From the NCBI RefSeq assembly GCF_900101875.1, contig NZ_FNAI01000001.1, forward strand, positions 806,001-870,000: a stretch of DNA of 64,000 bases, in the 5' to 3' direction. This document shows, piece after piece, positions 27,056-35,497 of the stretch. The DNA comes from Mucilaginibacter pineti. GTDB lineage: Bacteria; Bacteroidota; Bacteroidia; Sphingobacteriales; Sphingobacteriaceae. Position numbers and translations under genes: made by a program. Under the pieces are notes generated by a model that saw only the letters and a program-made list of their open reading frames with translations, had not been told where the DNA came from and did no database searches. Every line of letters begins with the position of its first letter. The stretch's first letter is position 1.

Positions 27056-27175
27056 ATGAGCAAGAAAAAACCGTTACCCAACCCTGTAGGGAAAAAGGGA
27101 CCATCCGATTACCAATCTGGCAAAGGCGGACCGGCCAAACCAGAACCTATCTCTACTAATAAAAAAGGCAAATAA
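27056..27175 (+). CDS. Small basic protein of unknown function
   Basis: A 39-codon reading frame that starts MSKKKPLPNPVGKKGPS and ends with KKGK. It is lysine-, proline- and glycine-rich, looks disordered and cytoplasmic, and stops one base before the next ATG, so the two are probably translationally coupled. I do not recognise it. Its composition and its clean in-frame fit to the neighbour support a real gene. Confidence 0.5.
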   Translation: MSKKKPLPNPVGKKGPSDYQSGKGGPAKPEPISTNKKGK

Positions 27176-27176
27176 C

Positions 27177-27497
27177 ATGGCCGAAAAATCAGCAGAAGTG
27201 CAGGCCCGCGACTTTGTATACGAACTAAACAATTGCGCCAGTGAATACGGCTTCGGCAAGGAGGAACTTTGGGAGATAAACCTTGTTTCTGAAAAAGAAA
27301 AGGAAAAACTGGAAAAGAAATATTATCCCACTATATCTGCCTTAATAGCTCCGGAGATCATTCCTGTAATGGAGGAATTGGTAAAGTCAAAATTAACCCA
27401 TACTGATAACAAGGACTTACCCTTTGAAGAAAAGAATATCGCGATAAAAGGCACCTCACAATATCTTGTAGCTTATAGCGCACTACGAACATTATAA
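27177..27497 (+). CDS. Small cytoplasmic protein of unknown function
   Basis: A 106-residue protein without signal peptide or membrane helix. It is charged and mostly helical, with EKEKEKLEKKYYPTISALI and a tail GTSQYLVAYSALRTL. It follows the 39-residue protein at one base and is closed by a strong terminator. I do not recognise the family. Confidence 0.6.
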   Translation: MAEKSAEVQARDFVYELNNCASEYGFGKEELWEINLVSEKEKEKLEKKYYPTISALIAPEIIPVMEELVKSKLTHTDNKDLPFEEKNIAIKGTSQYLVAYSALRTL

Positions 27498-27531
27498 TAT
27501 CCTTTGCTTGCTGAATGAGTGTTTGCAAGAT

Positions 27532-27579
27532 AAAGCCCATGAAAAGACAACTAAAACAGCTATCTTTTTCATGGGCTTT
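27532..27579. terminator. Bidirectional intrinsic terminator
   Basis: Perfect 14-base stem (27532-27545 with 27566-27579) around GCCCATG, with a 20-base loop and A/T runs on the two sides. It lies between the rightward 106-residue gene and the leftward metallopeptidase gene and can serve both. Confidence 0.8.
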
Positions 27580-27584
27580 AATAG

Positions 27585-30500
27585 TTATTGGTTAGATGGT
27601 ACCATCCAAAAATCTCTCGGATACAACCTGAATAACTTTGTATCGGCACCATTGACGGATTTCAAATAGGCTTCGTAGGCAACCATTTGCTTTTCTGGGC
27701 CTATTACAAAAAAGCTGCCACCTGCTACATCTTTTGATGGTTTTCCATAACCCGGTAATATGGTTTCGTAAACCTGGTCTTTCCGTTTGTAAATTTCGGT
27801 TACTAAACCGGGTTCTTTACGGAGCTTTAAAATAGCCAATCTGAATTGCTTGATGAGGTCGGGAGTCATGCCGTCTACCAAATCGGCAGCCATAGCCTCG
27901 CCCCTGTTCTCGTAATCATCCGCAGAGCGGAAACGGCCGACAGCCAGCGACACCACATAATCGGTCATGCTGGAATCCACCGGCGATTTTTTGATCTCGT
28001 CGATAACAAATCTTAGGGTTTGCGGCAGCTCGGGGGTTCTTTCGGCATAATACCTGAACCTGCCGCTACCCGCAGATGCACTTACGCCCGTACTGTATGA
28101 CAAGCCAGCCCCGGTTGTTTTGGTGTACACACTCTGCTTACCCGCACCACCGTATAATTCCGCAGCCAGGAATTTCAGCAGGCTTTCTCTCGATAGATCG
28201 GAATAATTGCTAAGCGGCGCCGAATTAATAAATACCCCAGTGTGCGAATCGGGATTAATAAGGCCGACAAATACAGGCGTTTCTGTGGTATGCAAGCGGC
28301 CCTTTACGCGTTCATCTATCAATTTACCGGTAGTAATATTTGGTCGCGCCGCAGGTTCTTTGCTAAAGCCAACAAGCATTTTAGTGAGATCGATAGTAAG
28401 CCTTTGCTCTGTAGCCGCTGAACCTATTACGAACAACCGGGTCTGCGTATTTTTCAACAGGCTTTTACGCAGATCATTTAAATCATTCAAGGTGGTTTCA
28501 GGCTTTTGGGCCAAATCGCTGTTAATGGTTGTGCAAAGCATTTTCCAATCCATATCCAATGAATTATCCGGAATATCGTTCAGCATTTGTTCCAGGTCGG
28601 TAGCTGCATCTTTTGCAAGCGCTTTTGCTGCGGCGGGTAATTTCACAAAGGCTTCGGCATATTTTTTATTAACACCTGCCGAATCTGTGTTTATGTTTGC
28701 ATCTGATTTTAATACCGCCAGCAATTTTTTCAGCTGCTGTCTGTCCGTCGCCGCACCTGAAAGCGAAGTTAAATAAGTACTGATTGCTTTGCTGTTTGCA
28801 TCGTCACCGGCATCTTTCAACAACCATTTAAGCCTGAATATATTGAAGGCCCGGGTTAAGAAAGATGAAGTTGCCAATTGCAAAGGCTGGCCCTGCGCCA
28901 GGTATGCAGCTCCAGGGTCTGTCACCCAACCTTCTTCTGCGCCTTGCATCGTTTTCCTGATGCCGGATAGTTCCTGGTCAACCAGATCACGGATTCGCGG
29001 CAGGTTGGCTACCGTCCAGTTAGGATGCTGCAGCACATCATTTATCCACTCGATAGCTTTCAGTGCCTCAGCCTGGTTATTACCGGCTCCCTGCACAAGC
29101 AACTCGGCCCTACCGGTGGTGCTGTTGGTACTATATTGGCTGTACAGGCTTAGGATCTGGCGTTGCTCTTGCAATAGCATATCCTCGTAGGATATCGCCT
29201 TACCATTCTTAATGATCCCTGTTTGCGTAAGCAAGTCTGGCAGCATGGCCAAATAAACTAATTTTGTTTGCGGCACGCTGTTGAGATTTAGCGCTATACC
29301 TGTGGTGGCACTGGTCATGTTATTAAATACGGATGCTACCATTGGTACGTTACCGGGCAACACTTGCTGCTTAAATTGCAACTGATCATCTAACGTAAGC
29401 GGCGGATTATCAATAAATTTAACCTGGTGTGCCTGTTCCAGTTTCTCCAGCACTACCGTATTGGAATCATATACCGCCTTATACCTTAAAATTGCGCCCT
29501 GATCGGTATCAATATGGTACAAGTTTTTTAAACGGCTTACCTCCTGCGCTGCCCTTGCTTTACGCTCCACTTCAGATTGTGCAACCATAGCGGGATTGGC
29601 TTTGGTCATAACAATATATGGCTGGGCATTATCCAGATCAAACTTTGCTAAAAGCGGCTTCCAGATATTGGTACCTGTTGCCAACTGCTGCCTTAAAGCC
29701 TTCATCTGCGGTTTAAAGGTAACCGACTTTTTAAAATCAGGAATGCCCGCCATTAACTGCAACTGATCGTACCAGCCATCGCCTGTATTTCTGAAACCAA
29801 ACTTTGGCGGACTGTTAACAAATTTGGCCGTACTTCTTTCAGAGCTTTGCAAGCTGCTTTCAAACCGCTCGTTAAATTTTAACAACTCGGGCGAATGATC
29901 TTTGTAGGCAGCTACCTTTTTTAATTCGGCAATAATACGTTCCCTCACCAAGATAGCTTTTTCGCGGGTGAGGTTTGCAGCGCTTACGCCATCTACACCC
30001 ATCATAACCGGATACCCCTGTTTAGTATCTACATATGCATATACAGCCTGGGCATCTATTTCCGGGATCTTGGTTTTGCTATCAACAAATACCTTATACA
30101 AATTAGTGGTGGCATCGCCGGCAAACACGCCTAAAAAGTTAGATAGTTTTAACAGTTCGGTAGTACTTAAAGTTAACGTGGGCGCAAATGATAACATTAT
30201 GGTACCGGGCTGCTGTGCATTCTCCGAAGGAAAATCAATAATAGCGATCTTTCCTTTTTCTGCCGGTTGGGGTTGAGGTAACTTATTGGGCACGCGTGCT
30301 TGTTTAGCAGCTCCTTTATTCAGTCTGTTTAGCAACAGGTTCATTTGATCAAGAACACCCGCCAATGGCATACTTTTAGGCAATGCAGTAATGGCGCCCA
30401 TATTGCCTAAGTAGTAATTAGCAGCGTGATATTTGGCAATATCAACAGCATTCAGCTCGCGTATCGCCGCAGGCAACCCACCAGCATTATAGGAGATGGG

Positions 30501-31166
30501 ATGATTATTACCATATTGCAAACGCCCCAAAGTATCACCCAAAAGCGCGTAGGGGTTATTCATGGTAGATGACATCTCGTTGTATACCGAACCCTTTTCC
30601 TCCAAACGCAATGTTTTGTCGGGATTTTGGGTAACGCCCCAGTTTCGTACCTCGCGGCTTACTTCTTCGTTTGTATAATCGGGATATAGCAGCGCGTCCA
30701 TGTATTTTTCAAACAAGGTATAAAAAACCTGACCACCTGCACCTGTGTTAAAATTATAAACGGTATGCAACTGTGCCGTGAATGCGTTTGACGCCGCCAG
30801 CGACATACCTTCTCTTGTATTAAGGGCGTGGCCTTTATTTCCTTTGGTAATCAATAGGTGTTCCTGCGTATGGGGTTCGCCTTTATTGGATACCGGGAAG
30901 GTGTTAACCCATATAAAAGTTTGCGGAACCGATTCTACCTGTAACAGATCGAATGTAAAACCTGTACTTTCATGTACAAATCGTGCACCCATTGGCAGGT
31001 CGGCATCGTTGAGGTAAACAGCTACCGCTTTAAAACCGTGCAGCTTTTGGCCCGCAGTCAGCGTTGATAAGGACTCCTGTTTTTTTTGCGCGGATAAGGG
31101 TTGTAATGCACTACCTATTATTAAACAGGTAAACAGCAATTTAACAAAAGAAGATTTGGGTTGCAT
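27585..31166 (-). CDS. M16 family metallopeptidase (PreP/pitrilysin-like)
   Basis: A 1193-residue secreted peptidase with a signal peptide ending near residue 26. The inverted zinc motif HTQEH is at about 99-103, with the distal acidic ligand expected near EEVSREVRNWG around 165-176. The length and two-half layout fit the M16C (presequence protease) subgroup, which encloses and degrades peptides. It is a single leftward gene bounded by a terminator on its downstream side. Periplasmic peptide clearance is the likely role. Confidence 0.87.
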   Translation of the reverse strand: MQPKSSFVKLLFTCLIIGSALQPLSAQKKQESLSTLTAGQKLHGFKAVAVYLNDADLPMGARFVHESTGFTFDLLQVESVPQTFIWVNTFPVSNKGEPHTQEHLLITKGNKGHALNTREGMSLAASNAFTAQLHTVYNFNTGAGGQVFYTLFEKYMDALLYPDYTNEEVSREVRNWGVTQNPDKTLRLEEKGSVYNEMSSTMNNPYALLGDTLGRLQYGNNHPISYNAGGLPAAIRELNAVDIAKYHAANYYLGNMGAITALPKSMPLAGVLDQMNLLLNRLNKGAAKQARVPNKLPQPQPAEKGKIAIIDFPSENAQQPGTIMLSFAPTLTLSTTELLKLSNFLGVFAGDATTNLYKVFVDSKTKIPEIDAQAVYAYVDTKQGYPVMMGVDGVSAANLTREKAILVRERIIAELKKVAAYKDHSPELLKFNERFESSLQSSERSTAKFVNSPPKFGFRNTGDGWYDQLQLMAGIPDFKKSVTFKPQMKALRQQLATGTNIWKPLLAKFDLDNAQPYIVMTKANPAMVAQSEVERKARAAQEVSRLKNLYHIDTDQGAILRYKAVYDSNTVVLEKLEQAHQVKFIDNPPLTLDDQLQFKQQVLPGNVPMVASVFNNMTSATTGIALNLNSVPQTKLVYLAMLPDLLTQTGIIKNGKAISYEDMLLQEQRQILSLYSQYSTNSTTGRAELLVQGAGNNQAEALKAIEWINDVLQHPNWTVANLPRIRDLVDQELSGIRKTMQGAEEGWVTDPGAAYLAQGQPLQLATSSFLTRAFNIFRLKWLLKDAGDDANSKAISTYLTSLSGAATDRQQLKKLLAVLKSDANINTDSAGVNKKYAEAFVKLPAAAKALAKDAATDLEQMLNDIPDNSLDMDWKMLCTTINSDLAQKPETTLNDLNDLRKSLLKNTQTRLFVIGSAATEQRLTIDLTKMLVGFSKEPAARPNITTGKLIDERVKGRLHTTETPVFVGLINPDSHTGVFINSAPLSNYSDLSRESLLKFLAAELYGGAGKQSVYTKTTGAGLSYSTGVSASAGSGRFRYYAERTPELPQTLRFVIDEIKKSPVDSSMTDYVVSLAVGRFRSADDYENRGEAMAADLVDGMTPDLIKQFRLAILKLRKEPGLVTEIYKRKDQVYETILPGYGKPSKDVAGGSFFVIGPEKQMVAYEAYLKSVNGADTKLFRLYPRDFWMVPSNQ

Positions 31167-31351
31167 TTATTGTGAGTTTAAAAGTTCAGTCGAAAATCAC
31201 CGCGTCATTTAAGCTTCCGCCATCAATGTCCAATAATTTAATGGAAGATATAAAATTTATAGCAAGATATAAATTGATGAAAGATTTATCATTTGCTGAT
31301 GTGTGGCTGATTGTACTTTATATTATAGGTAGCGCCGGTGGTACGTAAAGA

Positions 31352-31384
31352 ACTTGGAATTAAACAAATCGCTTAATCCCAAGT
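31352..31384 (-). terminator. Terminator of the SSS transporter gene
   Basis: Arms 31352-31363 and 31373-31384 form a 12-base stem; on the leftward transcript the one non-Watson-Crick position is a G-U pair. A short U-rich tail follows. It sits 10 bases downstream of the transporter stop codon. Confidence 0.6.
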
Positions 31385-31393
31385 CTTAATATT

Positions 31394-33085
31394 TTACCAG
31401 AAACGAACGTAAATAGCGGATAGGAAAATAAGTATAACTGCTATAAGTATAACCGACGAATATTTCAGTTTAAACATACCTTTGTCTATCTCTATAGATT
31501 TAGGGTTGATCATTGGCCCGGCCAAACTAACAGCTATCATCACCAAAAACGTGATCAGGAATGACCAGCTCAGAGAAATAAAGAACGGGATCTCATACTT
31601 ACCGCCAGCATTAATAAATGCTGAATACAGCCAGGTTTCGGGCCCAAATATGCTAACCGCAAACTGGTTGAAAAACAATGCAGCCACAAAGCCGGTTAAA
31701 ATACCCACAATTGCAGCAGTGCCTGTAGTTCGCTTCCAAAACATCCCCAACAGGAAGGTAGCAAACACACCCGGACTTACAAAGCTCGAATATTTTTGCA
31801 CAAAGGTATAGCCACCTTCGCCACTGATACCCAGCACATCATTCCAGGTAAAGGCAACGGCTATGAGCAAACTGCAAATAATTGCAGCACGGCCAATCCA
31901 AACCATTTTAATTTCGGTGGCTTCGGGTTTTATATATTTTTTATAAATATCTAAAGTGAAAATTGTAGCTATACTATTTACTTTACCTGCCAGCGAAGCC
32001 ACTATAGCCGCGGTTAAAACCGCTAACGATAAGCCCTTAAGTCCTGTAGGTAAAAACGACAATATGGCCGAGTAAGCACCATCTTTGCTCCCGTTGGTTA
32101 GTTGTGGTAAATGGCCGTGCTTGTATAGCACAAAAGCCACAATACCGGGCAGCATTACTATTACCGGCATTAAAATTTTAAGCAAGCTGGCAAAAAGGAT
32201 GCCTGTACGGGCGGTATGCAAATTAGCTCCCAAGGCACGTTGGGTAATATATTGGTTGCAGCCCCAATAGTTCATGTTACTGATCCATTGTCCACCCGCA
32301 TACATGGCAAAGCCCGGCAGGATCAGGTACTTACTTACCGTTTCTATAGATGAGCCATGAACAGGCTTTTTAAATATGAGGTGGAAATGATCGGGCGCAT
32401 CTTTAAGCAGAAGATTAAACCCGGTTAAGGCATTGGTACCCAAACCAAATTTTTCGCTTACTATCGTAAGGGATAAATAGGTAATAGCCAAGCCGCCAAC
32501 TATAAGTACGCCTACCTGTATAACATCGGTATAACCTACTACCTGCATCCCGCCTAAAGCTATAATTACACCAAATATGGCCAGGCCTATCATGATCTGG
32601 TGGAAGTATTCGCCGCCAAGTAAGCCGTTAATAGCCAAAGCGCCGAGGTATAAAATGGCTGTGAGGTTGATGAACACATACAACAACAACCAAAAGATTG
32701 ACATTACCAGGGCTACACCGCTATTGTACCTATTTTGCAGGAATTGCGGCATGGTAAAAATTTTATTTTTAATATAAACCGGCATAAAAAATACCGCCAC
32801 CAAAATAAGCGCGGCCGCCCCTACCCATTCGTAAACTGCTACGGCAATACCGGCAAAAAAACCATCGCCGCTCATACCGATAAATTGCTCGGCCGAGATA
32901 TTTGACGCGATGATAGATGCGCCTATAGCCCACCAGGTAAGCGAACCTTCGGCCAGGAAAAAGCTATGTGAACTGGAATTGGTTTCGTTTTTTTTACGGC
33001 GATAAACCGAGTAGCCGTAAACCGCTACAATTATGAAATAAGCAAAAAATACCAGAAGATCGGCTGGAGAAATGTGTTTGAGCAT
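31394..33085 (-). CDS. Sodium:solute symporter (SSS family), probable sugar or inositol transporter
   Basis: A 563-residue inner-membrane transporter with about 14 helices. The early segment IGASIIASNISAEQFIGMSG, then GGQWISNMNYWGCNQYITQR, places it with the SGLT-like sugar and inositol branch. It lies 125 bases downstream of the inositol oxygenase gene on the same strand and is followed by a terminator, so the two probably form one transcript. Myo-inositol is the favoured substrate by context only. Confidence 0.85.
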   Translation of the reverse strand: MLKHISPADLLVFFAYFIIVAVYGYSVYRRKKNETNSSSHSFFLAEGSLTWWAIGASIIASNISAEQFIGMSGDGFFAGIAVAVYEWVGAAALILVAVFFMPVYIKNKIFTMPQFLQNRYNSGVALVMSIFWLLLYVFINLTAILYLGALAINGLLGGEYFHQIMIGLAIFGVIIALGGMQVVGYTDVIQVGVLIVGGLAITYLSLTIVSEKFGLGTNALTGFNLLLKDAPDHFHLIFKKPVHGSSIETVSKYLILPGFAMYAGGQWISNMNYWGCNQYITQRALGANLHTARTGILFASLLKILMPVIVMLPGIVAFVLYKHGHLPQLTNGSKDGAYSAILSFLPTGLKGLSLAVLTAAIVASLAGKVNSIATIFTLDIYKKYIKPEATEIKMVWIGRAAIICSLLIAVAFTWNDVLGISGEGGYTFVQKYSSFVSPGVFATFLLGMFWKRTTGTAAIVGILTGFVAALFFNQFAVSIFGPETWLYSAFINAGGKYEIPFFISLSWSFLITFLVMIAVSLAGPMINPKSIEIDKGMFKLKYSSVILIAVILIFLSAIYVRFW

Positions 33086-33210
33086 TTGTATTGTATTAGC
33101 AATAAGAAATTTAGGCCATAAAATTACAGAGCCGTTAAGTTTTTAAATCTATGAAATAAAATTAAATGGCAATTGCCGTGCTTAAATAATATACTCCGCT
33201 TGAAAAACGC

Positions 33211-34092
33211 TTAAAATTTTAACGTAGATGGCAGGTATTTAGCTACCAGATCTTCATAATACGGGCGCAATTCTTTCCAGTTTGGTGTTAAAGGGCTTTT
33301 TGAGTATAAATCATACGGATTAAACTGCGCTACGGCTTTAAACAACTGGTGATCGTGCGAGGTCATGAGATGGCTGTAGGCGTTCTCGCGATGCTGAGGA
33401 TAAAAGGAATGGTAACGCAGCATATACAAAGCTGGCTCGGGCAGGTAAGGTTTCATGATATGGTAAATGTACTCATCATGTCCCCAGGTCATGTGTACAT
33501 TATCTAAACCGCAATTGGGTTCATAAACACCGTATTTGGTGTTGAAGCGCGGATCGTGGTGATCTTTGTTTCCTTCAAAATATTCCGAAAAAACTATTTT
33601 ATCAGAAAAAGCGCAACCAACCGGGTAGCTATCGCCAACAACAGCCCATTGCGGCTCGCCAAAAAGGCAAAGCACTTTACCCAGGTCATGGAAAAGGCCG
33701 GTTAATACCATCCAATCGGGACGGCCGTCGGCACGGATAGCCTCTGATGTTTGCAGCAGGTGTTGCAGTTGGTCGAGATCGGTATCGGGGTCGGAGTCAT
33801 CAATCAATTGGTTCAGGAAATCGAAGGCCTCCCAAACGGTCATTTCTTTTTTGTCGAACTTTAAATAGTCGGCCTTTTTCTCCAGCACAAAATCATAGGT
33901 TTGGTTAATATGCTGCAGACGGTAAAACTCGCGAACGGTATCTTTTAACGTGGCTTCGTAATTACGGTAAGCCTCAGTATCCCTGCCTGTGGCTATAGCT
34001 TCAGCATCGGGGTAGCGAACCAACAGGTCATCTTCCCAATCATCAATTGAATTTAACGGACCTTGCCCCTGCGCTGTTATTATCTTACTCAT
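33211..34092 (-). CDS. Inositol oxygenase
   Basis: A 293-residue di-iron MIOX enzyme that cleaves myo-inositol with O2 to give D-glucuronate. All six metal ligands of the family can be placed: His111 (HLLQTSEAIR), His135-Asp136 (GLFHDLGK), His205 (TWGHDEY), His228 (RYHSFYP) and Asp261 (NPYDLYSK). Length and order match the animal and bacterial enzymes. MIOX is uncommon in bacteria; here it sits with an SSS transporter and a LacI regulator. A conserved operator-like sequence lies 105 bases upstream. Confidence 0.95.
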   Translation of the reverse strand: MSKIITAQGQGPLNSIDDWEDDLLVRYPDAEAIATGRDTEAYRNYEATLKDTVREFYRLQHINQTYDFVLEKKADYLKFDKKEMTVWEAFDFLNQLIDDSDPDTDLDQLQHLLQTSEAIRADGRPDWMVLTGLFHDLGKVLCLFGEPQWAVVGDSYPVGCAFSDKIVFSEYFEGNKDHHDPRFNTKYGVYEPNCGLDNVHMTWGHDEYIYHIMKPYLPEPALYMLRYHSFYPQHRENAYSHLMTSHDHQLFKAVAQFNPYDLYSKSPLTPNWKELRPYYEDLVAKYLPSTLKF

Positions 34093-34196
34093 GACACTAT
34101 TATTAAAATGAAATACAATTGGTTAACAGCCGCTTACAGGTTGCGACTTATACAAATCTCATTACTTTAAATAGCAAATTTGTAAAAACGGGTGTA

Positions 34197-34220
34197 TTTA
34201 TTTACTTAATCGTTTACATG
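34197..34220. promoter_or_regulatory. Candidate LacI-family operator A
   Basis: A 24-base sequence centred on TAATCGTTTA, repeated with only two differences at 37876-37899 upstream of the GH92 gene. The CG-centred near-palindrome is typical of LacI-family sites. It lies between the divergent inositol oxygenase and LacI genes, so it could control both. Confidence 0.65.
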
Positions 34221-34316
34221 ATTTTGTTGAGATACAAGATTTACTCAGATACGGTATTTTTGAAAAACGGAATGGTATTTTATTATATTGGCAGTCTCAT
34301 CTGCTGAACAAAACCA

Positions 34317-35351
34317 ATGACTAACGAAAACAACAACGGGAAAGTAAATATGAAAACACTGGCAAAAGTGTTGAATTTATCTACCGCTACAATTTCCAAA
34401 GCATTAAGCGATAGTCATGAAATAAGTTACGAAACCAAACAGCGTGTGCTGGATACAGCCGCCCAGCTAAACTACGTACCCAACCACTTTGCCAGCAGCC
34501 TCAGAAAACGCCAAAGCAATACCTTAGCCATTGTACTGCCCGAAATTGCCGACAGCTTTTTTAGTCAGGCTATTAACGGCATAGAAAGCATCATCACCAA
34601 GCATAACTATCATGCGCTCATTTACCTCACCCACGAAAGCTATGAGCGCGAGGTACACATGTTTAACGAACTGAGCGGCGGCAGGGTTGATGGGGTGCTT
34701 ATGTCCGTAGCCAGCGGCACAAAAGATACCAGCCATATTAAGGCGCTCCAAGAGGGTGGCATCCCAGTGGTGTTTTTCGATAGGATTTGCGAGGATATAC
34801 CAGCCGCACAAATTAAAACTGATGACCTGCATAGCGCCTACGTAGCTACCTGCCATTTGATAGATCAGGGGTGCAAGAATATATCATTGGTTACCATTGA
34901 TGGCTACCCATCAATATTTCAATCGCGCGAGGATGGTTACAAAAAAGCAGTGGCCGACCGGGATATTAACCTCCGGGCGCATAGCATACTTACCCTATCC
35001 AATCATCATACCGAGGATAATGTATCGGAATTGACAAAACATCTCAATGCCTATAAACCCGATGGCATATTGGCCACGGTTGAGCACCTGGCCACCACCA
35101 CCTACATGGCTTGTGCTGAAATGGGACTAAAAATACCTCAGGATGTTAAAGTGATCTGTTTTACCAATCAAATCACCGCCCCTATTCTTAATCCACCACT
35201 TACCACCATTTTTCAGCCGGCATTTGAAATGGGCAAACAGGCCGCCGAACTCTTATTCGCACATTTTGCTGGTAAGCAGATCCAGATAGAAAAAGAGCAC
35301 ATTGTAATACCTTCACAGTTAATAGCGAGGGGCTCTACAGCGAATAATTGA
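34317..35351 (+). CDS. LacI-family transcriptional regulator
   Basis: A 344-residue repressor-type regulator. The DNA-binding head is at about 12-60 (MKTLAKVLNLSTATISKALS, then LNYVPNHFASSLRKR). A periplasmic-binding-protein-like effector domain follows (NTLAIVLPEIADSFFSQAI to the C-terminus), where a sugar or inositol would bind. An alternative start is Met12. It is divergent from the inositol oxygenase gene and convergent with GH92, and the shared operator suggests it controls both. The inducer is unknown. Confidence 0.9.
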   Translation: MTNENNNGKVNMKTLAKVLNLSTATISKALSDSHEISYETKQRVLDTAAQLNYVPNHFASSLRKRQSNTLAIVLPEIADSFFSQAINGIESIITKHNYHALIYLTHESYEREVHMFNELSGGRVDGVLMSVASGTKDTSHIKALQEGGIPVVFFDRICEDIPAAQIKTDDLHSAYVATCHLIDQGCKNISLVTIDGYPSIFQSREDGYKKAVADRDINLRAHSILTLSNHHTEDNVSELTKHLNAYKPDGILATVEHLATTTYMACAEMGLKIPQDVKVICFTNQITAPILNPPLTTIFQPAFEMGKQAAELLFAHFAGKQIQIEKEHIVIPSQLIARGSTANN

Positions 35352-35355
35352 GCAG

Positions 35356-35454
35356 GTGTTCACGTTCACAACACCGTGAACGCTCGTGAACACTAATTAA
35401 CAATTGGTAATCAACAAGTTAAATATTTTACACTACTGACAAAACACTGTCAGT
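35356..35454. terminator. Cluster of hairpins between converging genes
   Basis: GTGTTCACG (35356-35364) pairs with CGTGAACAC (35385-35393), with an alternative nested stem CGTTCAC (35363-35369) to GTGAACG (35376-35382). A second hairpin, ACTGACA (35435-35441) with TGTCAGT (35448-35454), follows. They separate the LacI gene from the converging GH92 gene and probably end both transcripts, though clear U-tracts are lacking. Confidence 0.5.
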
Positions 35455-35497
35455 GGGTGGCCATAGTAACACTTGTAGGCTCCGCCGAGCGATGGCA

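Noticed and set aside
28207..29190. Two long plus-strand frames within the M16 peptidase gene
   Set aside because: Both lie fully opposite a continuous 1193-residue protein with family motifs; they are shadows.
34119..34307. A 62-codon frame between inositol oxygenase and the LacI gene
   Set aside because: It covers the predicted operator and promoter region, and no protein family is recognisable.
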